64,000 bases of DNA from Halorubrum lacusprofundi ATCC 49239 (GTDB lineage Archaea; Halobacteriota; Halobacteria; Halobacteriales; Haloferacaceae), in contig NC_012029.1 of the NCBI RefSeq assembly GCF_000022205.1, forward strand, positions 1,612,001 through 1,676,000, written 5' to 3'. The position numbers and the translations under genes were made by a program. The notes beneath the pieces are model-generated. The model was not told the origin of the DNA. It searched no databases and worked only from the letters and a program-made list of their open reading frames with translations. Positions 8,482 to 16,410 of the stretch are shown one piece after another. Position 1 is the stretch's first letter. Each line of letters begins with the position of its first letter.

Positions 8482-9390
8482 TCAGATCGCGCGGATCCGC
8501 GTCATCCAGAAGTCATGGAACGCGTCGTCGAGCGCGTTTCGCGGCTTCCCGGTCGCGTCGGAGACATCGGTGATGTCGGCGTGCTCTCTGACCTCGCCCA
8601 GCACGCTTCGCTCACCGACGACGATCGTCCGATCGATCGGGGCATTGGCGTCGAGATCCGCCAGCGCTGCGGTCGCCTTCTTCAGGTGCTCGTCGATCTG
8701 TCCCTCGCGGCGGCGCTCGAACCGGCCCTGCGAGAAGCCGCCCTTCGAGTGCGCCTCCTTCACGTCGGAGGTGAACCCCTCGAACGCGACCCGCTCGTCG
8801 CCCTCGTAAACACCGAGCGCGAAGGTGTCCGACCGGACGAGCGCGAAGGCGAATCGTCCGGTCGGGCGGAACCACGACTCGTCGAGTCGGAACCGGTCGC
8901 TCCACCGGTCGAACGGTGCCGGCTCGATCGGGGGCGTTAGCGCCGCGCTCACGGCGCCGGTGTCGTCGGCGATGACGACTGCGGGAGCGGCTCGTCGGAC
9001 GAGACGGGTTCGGTCGCCGAACCACTCCGCGACGCTCGACGGTACCGCGTCGTCGTCCGGAACGAAGGCGGTGAGAAGCCCTTCGGGGTCGTCGCTCTCG
9101 ACGGCGCGGAAACGCCCGAGTGCATCGGCCAGTCGTGGATCGTGAAGATCGCTGACGCGCCGAAACTCGACCGATTCCTCCGCGCCTTCGGTGCGGTCGA
9201 GGCGCTCCTCCAGCGACTCGATCCGGTGTTCGAGTTCGTTGACGCGCTCCTCGGCGCGCTGGCGGTCGGCGACCGCGTCGGACCGGCGCTGCTCTTCGGC
9301 CTCGGCGCGGCGTTCGAGGTGGCGTTTCTCCTCTTCCAACTCCTCGATCCGCTCTTTCAGCCCGGCGCGTCCGAGCAGCCTGTCGATCAT
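8482..9390 (-). CDS. Vms1/Ankzf1-like peptidyl-tRNA hydrolase (eRF1-fold)
   Basis: A 302-residue protein. Residues about 8-65 form an acidic/basic coiled coil (KERIEELEEEKRHLERRAEA). The remainder resembles the archaeal eRF1-domain-2 family (baeRF/Vms1). The catalytic loop appears as KEAHSKGGFSQGRFERRREG, where the GGxSQ element is the counterpart of the GGQ loop of release factors. It is followed by AALADL and the ending FHDFWMTRIRAI. Eukaryotic Vms1 releases nascent chains from stalled 60S subunits. Archaeal members are thought to do a similar peptidyl-tRNA cleavage during ribosome rescue. The gene is monocistronic and divergent from the non-coding repeat region to the right. Confidence 0.8.
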   Translation of the reverse strand: MIDRLLGRAGLKERIEELEEEKRHLERRAEAEEQRRSDAVADRQRAEERVNELEHRIESLEERLDRTEGAEESVEFRRVSDLHDPRLADALGRFRAVESDDPEGLLTAFVPDDDAVPSSVAEWFGDRTRLVRRAAPAVVIADDTGAVSAALTPPIEPAPFDRWSDRFRLDESWFRPTGRFAFALVRSDTFALGVYEGDERVAFEGFTSDVKEAHSKGGFSQGRFERRREGQIDEHLKKATAALADLDANAPIDRTIVVGERSVLGEVREHADITDVSDATGKPRNALDDAFHDFWMTRIRAI

Positions 9391-9439
9391 ACCGAATCCG
9401 CGACCCCCGGCGACCTAAAAGGTGCGTCTACGGCGGCGG

Positions 9440-9905
9440 CGTGAGCGCTATCGCTTATAAATGACGAGCGGTGGCGCGCGCCTGCGAGCGGCCGCCCTTG
9501 GCGGCCGCGAGGAGCGCGTGCGAGGGAGTCGGCCACTCGAAGCGAAGCGGAGAGTGGCCGACGAGGCTGGGGAGGCGTGAGGTGCGGTGCATTGCGGTCG
9601 GGTGGGACTCAAAGGGGCAGCCGTGAGGAGCGCGGAGGCGTTCACGAGAGCAGAGCTCTCGTGAGCCAATCAGAACGCTTCGCGTTCTGATGACGACGCA
9701 AGCACCGAAGGAACGAGCAACGCGAGTGACGAGGAGCACAGCGAGCGTGCGCGCTCCTCACGGCAGCGAGGCGCGAAGCGCCTCTGGCAGCCGGCGGCGA
9801 AGCCGCCGGCGACTGGGGCTTTGGAGGTGTTCACCGTCGATCCGTCGGCAACCGCTTATAAGCGATCGGCTGAGGCTTTGGAGGTGTTCGCCGAGTTAGC
9901 AGCCG
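9440..9905. repeat. Non-coding hairpin-rich repeat element
   Basis: No credible gene lies between 9391 and 10111. The stretch holds a string of perfect short inverted repeats: 9488-9496/9500-9508, 9531-9538/9553-9560, 9642-9650/9656-9664, 9669-9678/9682-9691, 9768-9774/9778-9784 and 9790-9798/9802-9810. Several have a three-base TTC or GAA loop. The 16-base direct repeat GGCTTTGGAGGTGTTC is at 9817-9832 and 9874-9889, a 57-base period, each followed by a TATAAGCGATCG-like motif. Sequences of this style ('GACGCAAGCACCG...', 'GACTCAAAGGGGCAG') recur, as far as I remember, between genes in Halorubrum and Haloferax genomes. Function is unknown. Confidence 0.6.
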
Positions 9906-9979
9906 CGTATAAGCGATCGTCAAGAACGTCGACTCCGAACATACCCAAGTCAACACCCGAGTATTACGGAGAATCGAGG

Positions 9980-10016
9980 AGAAAGCCTCGCGCTTTAGCG
10001 CGGGGATGAATCCGAC
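9980..10016 (+). repeat. Solitary right-end-like hairpin of an IS1341-type element
   Basis: CCTCGCGC-TTTA-GCGCGGGG (9986-10005) is an eight-base hairpin with one G.T pair. It is almost the same as the hairpin at 11433-11452 that ends the TnpB element downstream (CCTCGCGC-TTCA-GCGCGGGG). In haloarchaeal TnpB-only elements this hairpin forms the right end and the 3' part of the guide RNA. A copy upstream of tnpB in the same orientation suggests the right end of a second, decayed element. Confidence 0.5.
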
Positions 10017-10111
10017 ATTACCCTCCACAGTCCACCATTCGATGGCACGACTGGATATTCCACGCTGCGCCAATACACACCTTCAAGTAATTTTGTCTAC
10101 ATAGGTTACGT

Positions 10112-11392
10112 ATGGCGAAACAGGTCGTTACCCGCACCTACACTGCTTCCATACGGAACCAGTCTCGGGTGCAAGACGACCTTGATTCGCTCGGGTTCGC
10201 CGCCTCAAAACTCTGGAACGTCGGACGGTGGACGTGCAGTCGGATCTGGGATAAAATCGATCACATTCCCACCCACAACGAACTCACCACGTACCTCAAA
10301 AACCACGAACGCTATGATGACCTGCATTCTCAGTCAAGTCAGCGAGTCCTTCAAGAACTCGCTGAAGCGTTCAACGGCTGGTACGGCAACCGACAAAACG
10401 GAGATACGAAAGCGAACCCGCCCGGCTACCGCAAACACGGCGACGAGCACCCGCGCTCAACAGTCACCTTCAAGCAGAAAGGCTTCAAACTCGACACTCA
10501 GTACGACCGAGTTCGACTCTCAAAAGGATCGAACCTGAAAGAGTATTGGTCGGACTTCGTACTGTGCAAGTACCAAACTCGCCCCGATGTTGACCTCTCC
10601 ACCGTGGAGAACGTCCAACAAGTCAAGATTGTATGGACGGGTGACGAGTGGGAACTACACTTCGTCTGTAAGGTCGAAATAGACGTGGATGAAGCCCCCG
10701 GTGAGAAGACGGTGGGTGTTGATCTCGGTATCAACAACTTCGCCGCACTCGCCTACGAAGACGGTCACAGCGAGCTGTACCCGCTTAACTGCTTGAAACA
10801 GGACGACTACTACTTCAGCAAGCTGATTGCTCGGTGTGACAACTCGGACTCCGAGCAGGCCACCCGGCTGAACCAGAAGAAGTCGGCCCGCCGAACCCAC
10901 TACTTCCACACCCTCTCCAAGCATATCGTCCAGCGGTGTGTTGACGAGGAAATTGGAACTATCGTGGTGGGCGATCTCTCCGGCATCCGTGAGGATGAGG
11001 AGAACGGCGAGTCAAAGAACTGGGGCAAGCACGGTAATCTTGATTTGCACTCGTGGGCGTTCGACCGGTTCACCGGCCTCCTCGAATACAAAGCCGAGAT
11101 GGAAGGCATCACGTTCGAGCAAGTGTCTGAGCGGGATACCTCGAAGTCGTGTTCGTGCTGTGGCCGGAAGCATGAAGCCAACCGTGTTGAACGCGGGCTG
11201 TATGTCTGCGATGAGTGCGGCACAGTGGCGAACGCAGATGTGAACGGCGCTGAGAACATTCGGCAGAAAGTATCTCCGAGTTCACCGAATCTCTCGGTGA
11301 ATAGGAGTAACGGCTGGTTGGCACAGCCATCGACGTTGTTGTTTGACAAGGAAACTGGTGCGTTCGCACCGCAAGAACAGGTAACGTCGTAA
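10112..11392 (+). CDS. tnpB: TnpB-family RNA-guided nuclease (IS1341/IS605 OrfB)
   Basis: A 426-residue protein. It has an N-terminal WED/REC-like region, then RuvC-I VGVDLGINNFA (Asp204), RuvC-II-like TIVVGDLSGIRE (286-289 region), and a zinc ribbon CSCCGRKHEAN...CDECG. RuvC-III is NADVNGAENI (Asp376). The two Asp residues are present, but the usual RuvC-II Glu (as in IEDL) is replaced by Gly287; nearby acids are Asp288, Glu294 and Asp295. No TnpA transposase gene is near, so the element can move only with help in trans. TnpB with an RNA made from the element's right end cuts DNA next to a short TAM and helps retain the element. Confidence 0.9.
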   Translation: MAKQVVTRTYTASIRNQSRVQDDLDSLGFAASKLWNVGRWTCSRIWDKIDHIPTHNELTTYLKNHERYDDLHSQSSQRVLQELAEAFNGWYGNRQNGDTKANPPGYRKHGDEHPRSTVTFKQKGFKLDTQYDRVRLSKGSNLKEYWSDFVLCKYQTRPDVDLSTVENVQQVKIVWTGDEWELHFVCKVEIDVDEAPGEKTVGVDLGINNFAALAYEDGHSELYPLNCLKQDDYYFSKLIARCDNSDSEQATRLNQKKSARRTHYFHTLSKHIVQRCVDEEIGTIVVGDLSGIREDEENGESKNWGKHGNLDLHSWAFDRFTGLLEYKAEMEGITFEQVSERDTSKSCSCCGRKHEANRVERGLYVCDECGTVANADVNGAENIRQKVSPSSPNLSVNRSNGWLAQPSTLLFDKETGAFAPQEQVTS

Positions 11393-11399
11393 ACCACAA

Positions 11400-11462
11400 T
11401 ATCCCAACTCAGCGGTGCAGTGCCGTGGGAATCCTCGCGCTTCAGCGCGGGGAGGATGTCAA
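11400..11462 (+). ncRNA. Predicted guide (omega/reRNA) scaffold at the element right end
   Basis: The region directly after tnpB contains the terminal hairpin CCTCGCGC-TTCA-GCGCGGGG. In characterised TnpB systems the guide RNA is read from the 3' part of tnpB into the right end. Its last 15-20 bases come from flanking host DNA. Here the guide would start at 11463 and match the end of the DUF5802 gene. The 5' boundary of the RNA, probably inside tnpB, cannot be read from sequence. Confidence 0.5.
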
Positions 11463-11803
11463 GCGTTCGCGAACGGCTCCCAGCCCTCCCACCGCAACAG
11501 GGTCTCGGCACGATCTGCGTCCGCCAACAGCACGTTCCGCCGGTCCGGGAGGGTGTCGTCCGCGATTTCGTGGGGAATCGCGAGCGTCCCGCTCGGCACG
11601 TCATCATCGCCGCTGACCGGGATGTGGCCGCCGCCAACCTTCATCACGAGAGGGGCGTCGAGTCGCTCAACTCCCTCGCCGTCAGCGTATAGCTGCTCGT
11701 TGACGTGCTCGTGGTCGACCCGCTGGATGACGGCCCGCTCGCCGCCGTGGGGTTCCACGTACAGTTCCCCTAGGTAGTAGCCGCTGGAGAATCGCTCGAA
11801 CAT
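11459..11803 (-). CDS. DUF5802 family protein
   Basis: A 114-residue acidic protein from the ATG at 11803 (MFERFSSGYYLGELYVEP); in-frame ATGs 9 to 30 bases upstream are alternatives. The segment VNEQLYADGEGVERLDAPLV and the start FSSGYYLG match, from memory, the haloarchaeal DUF5802 family of unknown function. The stop codon TGA is formed by TCA at 11459-11461, which lies in the TCAA that ends the TnpB element. The native C-terminus may therefore have been altered by insertion. There are no domains beyond the conserved core and no clear operon partner. Confidence 0.7.
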   Translation of the reverse strand: MFERFSSGYYLGELYVEPHGGERAVIQRVDHEHVNEQLYADGEGVERLDAPLVMKVGGGHIPVSGDDDVPSGTLAIPHEIADDTLPDRRNVLLADADRAETLLRWEGWEPFANA

Positions 11804-11945
11804 ACTGTGCATGGTAATATCTGTCATGGACACGCATAAGTGTTTCTCGGAGGTGATCGGTCGTGGTAATCACGCGAGATGGTGACCGTCGACCTCACTC
11901 CGAAAATGCGCTCTCACCTGCGACAGTTCGCCTCGCCGCCCGGTC

Positions 11946-12863
11946 TCACTCCTCGTCCGAGCGCCGCGCGACCTCGTGGCGCCCGAATCCGTACCGTAGC
12001 CGGTTCGCGAGCCGCCGCGAGAAGCGCCCCTCGTTCCGGGAGTCGAACCGCTCCGCGAGCGCCTGATAGATGATCGGGACCGGGACCTCCTGTTCGAGCG
12101 CCTCCCGAACCGTCCACGTCCCGGTGGACCCGCCGGCGACGTGGTCGGCGACGTCGCCCAGATCCGACCCTTCCTCGTGGAACGCCTCCTCGCACAGTTC
12201 GAGGAGCCACGACCGGATCACGGCACCGTTGTTCCACGTGCGCGCGACCGACTCCATATCGAGGTCGTAGCGCCCCTCGGTGAGCAGCTCGAACCCCTCG
12301 CCGTACGCCTGCATCAGCGCGTACTCGACGCCGTTGTGGACCATCTTCACGTAGTGGCCCGACCCCGACTCACCCATGCGGTCGTGGCCGGCCGGCCCGG
12401 TCGCCACCGCGTCGAAGATCGGTACGAGCGCCTCGTAGGCCCACTCAGGGCCGCCGATCATGAGCGAGAAGCCCTCCTCGGCGCTGGCGGGACCGCCCGA
12501 CGTGCCGCAGTCGAGGTAGGCGGCGTCCGTCTCCTCGGCGCGCCGGACCGACTCCTGAAACTTCGAGTTCCCGCCGTCGACGACCACGTCGTCGGCGTCG
12601 AGGTGGGGCTCCAGATCCGCGAGCGTGGCGTCGACCGGCTCGCCGGCGGGCACCATGAGCCAGATGCGCTTGCCGTCTTCGTCGCTGTCGTCCAGCCGAT
12701 CGCAGAGGTCCGCGACCGAGTCCGCGGCGGTCGCACCCGCCTCCGCTGCGGTCGCCGTCGCCTCCGCCGAGAGGTCGAACGCGACCACGTCATGGCCCGC
12801 GTCGAGCGAGCGATTCACCACGATCTGCCCCATCCGGCCGAGTCCGATGACGCCGAGTTCCAT
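11946..12863 (-). CDS. gnd: 6-phosphogluconate dehydrogenase, decarboxylating (short archaeal type)
   Basis: A 305-residue protein starting at ATG 12863 (MELGVIGLGRMGQ); the open frame extends upstream but without acidic, protein-like sequence. The dinucleotide fold GLGRMG is at residues 7-12. DGGNSKFQES and DCGTSGGPASAEEG hold substrate residues. The catalytic Lys and Asn are in GHYVKMVHNGVEYALMQAYG. The length fits the approximately 300-residue GndA/YqeC class rather than the 470-residue form. It oxidises 6-phosphogluconate to ribulose 5-phosphate with CO2 release in the oxidative pentose phosphate pathway. It is a single gene; an ISH3-like element sits 217 bases upstream. Confidence 0.9.
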   Translation of the reverse strand: MELGVIGLGRMGQIVVNRSLDAGHDVVAFDLSAEATATAAEAGATAADSVADLCDRLDDSDEDGKRIWLMVPAGEPVDATLADLEPHLDADDVVVDGGNSKFQESVRRAEETDAAYLDCGTSGGPASAEEGFSLMIGGPEWAYEALVPIFDAVATGPAGHDRMGESGSGHYVKMVHNGVEYALMQAYGEGFELLTEGRYDLDMESVARTWNNGAVIRSWLLELCEEAFHEEGSDLGDVADHVAGGSTGTWTVREALEQEVPVPIIYQALAERFDSRNEGRFSRRLANRLRYGFGRHEVARRSDEE

Positions 12864-13029
12864 GCGCGAGGGGTGGCGACCGGCCGCCGTAGTGGTTCCG
12901 GTTCGGGGCTCGCTCCGGCGCTCCACCGCTTCGGCACTCTGGCGCTGGCGCCTGACGAAGGACGCCCCAACGACTTTGCTCGCGGCGTACGTGTGGTACC
13001 CATGATCGGTACTTCCCAAGCAGCGTAAT

Positions 13030-14430
13030 CAGCTGAATTGAATCGCTAAATTAACCACAAGAAAGTGTCTGGATCTGGATGTGTTCACCATACCTGATCC
13101 AGACGAGTACCTTTCGGCGTCGGATGTCAAAGACGTAGCGGAAGAGGTCATTACGCCACTCCCGTTGCCGGGTGTCGAGGGGAGCCCCCTCGACCCCGGC
13201 GACATCTGGCTCGTCGTCATCCTAGCCTGCACTAACCAGAACTCGATTTGGGACACCTGCAACGATACCGAGGGAACGCCGTGTGACGACACTGTCTTGA
13301 GGTGGCTCCACACACTCAACCGTCAGTGGCTTGAGGTCGTTGCCAACCTTCTGCTCGCACGGCTCGCCATGACGATTTTCGACCCTGACCGGTCGAGAAC
13401 CGTCTCCATCGACTTCATCGACAATCCCTACCACGGCGAGCACCATGCTGAGAAAGGCGAACTCTGTTCGATGGCTCCTAAGGACGGGACTACGACCTGC
13501 CACCGCTACTGCACGGCGTACGTCGTCTCGAACGGGAAGCCGGTGACGCTGGCGATGACTTACGTCCGCAGTGACGAAGATGAGGCTGACGCGGTCGAGC
13601 GCGTGCTCGCCCGCGTCGAAAACTATCCCTTCGAGATCGATCTCTTGCTTGCCGACAGCGGATTCTACAACGAGCGCGTCATCCGCCGCGCTCGTGATAT
13701 CGCCCCAACGGTCGTTCACGTGCCCAAGAAGGGCGAGCGCATGAAGGACAAACTCGAAACTCACAAGTCGTACATGACGACCTATCGCATGTACAAGGAC
13801 AGCGAGCGGGAACTGCGCTTCCCGCTCGCGGTCGCTGTCTCCTACCAGAACGGAGATCGAGGCAAGCACGGCGAGGTCGTTCGTGGCTACGTGGCGTGTG
13901 GCGTTACTGATCGCTCAGCGAAGCAGGTCGAACACCGCTACAGGAAGCGTTCAGGCATCGAAACGACCTATCGCTTACTTCGGCAAGCACGCGGGATCAC
14001 GACGACGCGTGATCCCGTCGTGCGGTTTGCCATCATGTTGGTCGCGGCATTGCTGGAGAACCTGTGGCTGGTGCTACGGTGGGCGGTCGTCGCCCGCCCA
14101 CGGCGGGGCGGGCGCGACCTGCCCGAGGAGTTCACGTTCAAGACGTTCTGTGACTGGATTCGTCATGAGCTGGAAGAGGAGTTACGCCGCCGGTGGAAGA
14201 TCAAAGCGAACGGGGTTGGAGTGCCAGCATCACAGGCAACGGCCGCGGGCTGACCGGGGTCAGCCCACGGCCTGTCAGTTGGCGGTGAGCGACAGCTTTC
14301 GGCAGATACCGTCGAAATCCGGGTAACATCGTCTGTCCAAAGCGGTGAATTGGAACTTCCTCGATCTACTTCGTGGGAGCAGCCGAGACTGACCGTCAAA
14401 TTATACAGAAAGTGACTATTTTGTGGCGTT
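13030..14430 (+). mobile_element. ISH3-like insertion sequence (ends not defined)
   Basis: The transposase gene is flanked by about 50-200 bases without genes on each side, giving a total near the 1.39 kb usual for the ISH3 family. I could not find convincing terminal inverted repeats: the left candidate GTAATCAGCTGAATTGAATC has no inverted partner before 14466. The limits given are therefore approximate, and one end may be degraded. The stretch 14254-14466 holds no other gene. Confidence 0.5.
13081..14253 (+). CDS. ISH3-family-like DDE transposase
   Basis: A 390-residue protein starting at GTG 13081. It has the DDE pattern of IS4-superfamily enzymes: first Asp in SIDFIDNPYHG, second Asp in DLLLADSGFYNERVI, and the Glu in the Y-(2)-R-(3)-E-(6)-K-like helix RYRKRSGIETTYRLLRQARG. 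The N-terminal LWDTCNDTEG-type region and IDNPYHG are what I associate with haloarchaeal ISH3 transposases. It is complete, with no internal stop, so it may be active. The product cuts and pastes the element that carries it. Confidence 0.85.
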   Translation: MFTIPDPDEYLSASDVKDVAEEVITPLPLPGVEGSPLDPGDIWLVVILACTNQNSIWDTCNDTEGTPCDDTVLRWLHTLNRQWLEVVANLLLARLAMTIFDPDRSRTVSIDFIDNPYHGEHHAEKGELCSMAPKDGTTTCHRYCTAYVVSNGKPVTLAMTYVRSDEDEADAVERVLARVENYPFEIDLLLADSGFYNERVIRRARDIAPTVVHVPKKGERMKDKLETHKSYMTTYRMYKDSERELRFPLAVAVSYQNGDRGKHGEVVRGYVACGVTDRSAKQVEHRYRKRSGIETTYRLLRQARGITTTRDPVVRFAIMLVAALLENLWLVLRWAVVARPRRGGRDLPEEFTFKTFCDWIRHELEEELRRRWKIKANGVGVPASQATAAG

Positions 14431-14466
14431 CAGGCAGCACCCTCTCGACTCGTTCGGGAAGTAACG

Positions 14467-14943
14467 ATGATACGTGTTACCGAGAGCGACCTCGACTGGA
14501 CTGACACGGAGCGCGGGGAGACCCGGTTTCGCCGAAAGCAACTCGCGGAGGCCGCCGACGGCGACCGCATCGGGTGCAGCCTCTACGAGCTTCCGGCCGG
14601 CGCGAAATCGTGGCCGTACCACTATCACACCGCCAACGAGGAGGCGATATACGTGCTGTCAGGAAGCGCTACCCTGCGACACGACGGAGAGACGGTCCGG
14701 ATCGAAGCCGGAGACTACGTCGCGTTCCCGGCGGACGAGTCCGGCGCCCACCGCGTCGTCAACGAGGGTGACGATTCGGTCAGATACCTCGCGATGTCGA
14801 CGATGACCGAGCCGGACGTGACGGTGTATCCCGACTCGGAGACGTTCGGCGTGTTCGTCGGATCGCCGCCGGGCGGTCGCGAGGAGCGATCGCTGTCGGG
14901 ATACTATCAGATCGACGACACCGTCGACTACTGGGAGCTGTAG
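14467..14943 (+). CDS. Cupin-domain protein
   Basis: A 158-residue protein. Cupin motif 1 is PYHYHTANEEAIYVLSGSAT (about residues 51-70) and motif 2 is YVAFPADESGAHRVVNEG. The ending SGYYQIDDTVDYWEL is characteristic of a haloarchaeal/bacterial cupin group of unknown substrate. An AT-rich TATA-like sequence AAATTATAC lies near 14397, about 65 bases upstream. It is convergent with threonine synthase, with only 16 bases between the stops. A single-domain cupin can be an enzyme or a ligand sensor; I cannot say which. Confidence 0.8.
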   Translation: MIRVTESDLDWTDTERGETRFRRKQLAEAADGDRIGCSLYELPAGAKSWPYHYHTANEEAIYVLSGSATLRHDGETVRIEAGDYVAFPADESGAHRVVNEGDDSVRYLAMSTMTEPDVTVYPDSETFGVFVGSPPGGREERSLSGYYQIDDTVDYWEL

Positions 14944-14959
14944 CCGGCCGACCGAATCC

Positions 14960-16207
14960 TCACGGAGCGCCGCCGTCGTTCGTCGCCTCGGCCTCAACCT
15001 CCCGCTCGCCGAGGTGCGCCCGAAGCGCGTCGACGTCTTTGTTTCCCGCGCCGGTGTTCAAGAGGACGACCGTGTCGTCGGGACCGAACTCCCCCGACTC
15101 CGCCAGCGCGAACGCCCCCGAGACGCAGGCCGCGCAGGTCGCGCCGACCTCCAGCCCCTCCGCCCGAGCGACTTCGATCGCGGCGTCGAGGATCTCGCGG
15201 TCGGTCGTCGCCACCGCGCCACCCTCAGACTCCCGGATCGCGTCGAGGATGAGCGGGCTCGCTCCCGGGTCCGGGATCGCGATCCCGTTGCAGGCCGTGT
15301 CGACCTCGTCGTCGGGAACCGGCTCGTGGCGGTCGGCTCCCGCCTCGTATGCGTCGACGACGGGTGCACAGCCCGCCGCCTGCGCGGCGTACATCGGGAC
15401 GAGTTCGTCGGTCCATCCCAACTCCCGAACCTCGTGGGCGGCCTTGTGCATCCCCACGAGGCCGACGCCCCCGCCGGTGGGGTAGACGACGCCGTCGGGC
15501 GCCTCCCAGTCGAGCTGTTCGAGCAGCTCTAACGCCATCGTCTTCTTTCCCTCGTGGCGGTACGGCGTCACGAACGTCTTTGCCGAGTACCAGTCGGGGT
15601 GTGCGTCCATCGCGTCGGCGTACGCCCGCCCGGCGTCGCCGATCTGCGAGTTGCCGTCGATCGGATCCGTCACGGTGAGATCGGCGCCGTGGACCTCGGT
15701 CATCGCCTTTTGGGTGAACCCCGCCCGCGACGGGAGGTACACGTGCGCGTCCAGATCCGCACGGGCCGCGTACGCGGCCGCTGCCTGTCCCGCGTTGCCG
15801 GCGCTGTTCAGCGCGATGTCGGCGGCGCCGTGCTGGCGCGCGGCCGTCATCGCGAGCGACTGCCCTCGGTCTTTGAACGTTCCCGTCGGGTTCGCGCCCT
15901 CGTCTTTTAGGAGGACCCGTCCCACACCCATCGCGTCCGCGAGCGCCGGACACTCGACGAGCGGTGTCGCGCCCTCACCGAGCGACACCGCCGCCTCCGG
16001 CGCGAACGGCAGCAGCTCCCCGTACCGCCACATCGACTCGAACGGGCGTTCCGCGAGGTCCTCGGGTGAGAGGTCGACTCGATCGAGGTCGTACGCCGGG
16101 TCGAGGATCCCGCCGCAGTCGGGACACTGATGCGTCGCGGTCTCCGGATCGAACGTCCCGCCGCAGCCGACACACGAGAGCCCTGTGAACGCGTCTGTCG
16201 TTTCCAT
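14960..16207 (-). CDS. thrC: Threonine synthase
   Basis: A 415-residue PLP enzyme converting O-phosphohomoserine to threonine. The N-terminus has a zinc-ribbon-like set CVGCGGTFDPE...CPDCGG (residues 13-34), common in archaeal ThrC. The PLP lysine lies in GANPTGTFKDRGQSLAMTAA, and the phosphate loop region is YPTGGGVGLVGMHK. The C-terminal 20 residues are an acidic tail. The gene stands alone. Upstream, a TTTATAAA at 16350-16357 could serve this gene or the divergent regulator at 16411. Cysteate synthase is related, but ThrC fits better. Confidence 0.88.
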   Translation of the reverse strand: METTDAFTGLSCVGCGGTFDPETATHQCPDCGGILDPAYDLDRVDLSPEDLAERPFESMWRYGELLPFAPEAAVSLGEGATPLVECPALADAMGVGRVLLKDEGANPTGTFKDRGQSLAMTAARQHGAADIALNSAGNAGQAAAAYAARADLDAHVYLPSRAGFTQKAMTEVHGADLTVTDPIDGNSQIGDAGRAYADAMDAHPDWYSAKTFVTPYRHEGKKTMALELLEQLDWEAPDGVVYPTGGGVGLVGMHKAAHEVRELGWTDELVPMYAAQAAGCAPVVDAYEAGADRHEPVPDDEVDTACNGIAIPDPGASPLILDAIRESEGGAVATTDREILDAAIEVARAEGLEVGATCAACVSGAFALAESGEFGPDDTVVLLNTGAGNKDVDALRAHLGEREVEAEATNDGGAP

Positions 16208-16410
16208 GAGTCTCGATCACACGCCCCCAACTTCGGTCCATCGGTACCGGGACCCGATTCCGGCTTTGGGATCGGATCCCGGGATCGAGTTCCGGTTCTG
16301 GCGACTGGCTACTCCACCGACCGCGAACATCGATCGACCGCCGCGGTCCTTTATAAACCCGAAACGAATGAAGGGGCAACGAGAGGGTCCGGCGGGTCCT
16401 CTCTCCACGT

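Larger units (their letters stand above)
10013..11462 (+). mobile_element. IS200/IS605-group element with tnpB only (IS1341 type)
   Basis: The element contains tnpB and ends at the hairpin 11433-11452 followed by GAGGATGTCAA. The terminal TCAA matches the right-end cleavage style of the IS605 family. The left boundary cannot be fixed: it lies between the solitary hairpin ending near 10012 and the tnpB start at 10112. The right end abuts the 3' end of the DUF5802 gene on the opposite strand. These elements carry no inverted terminal repeats and make no target duplication, so ends must be set by comparison with empty sites. Confidence 0.65.

Noticed and set aside
9690-10073. Small open frames in the hairpin region
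   Set aside because: Basic, repetitive translations produced by the inverted repeats; no conserved protein pattern.
11158-11237. Short plus and minus open frames overlapping tnpB as separate genes
   Set aside because: They are shadows of the tnpB frame; only the tnpB reading has the RuvC and zinc-ribbon motifs.
13030-14430. Terminal inverted repeats of the ISH3-like element (GTAATCAGCTGAATTG; AAATTA..AGAAAGTG)
   Set aside because: The first has no inverted partner downstream. The second pair (near 13052 and 14394) is in direct, not inverted, orientation and may just be two promoters.
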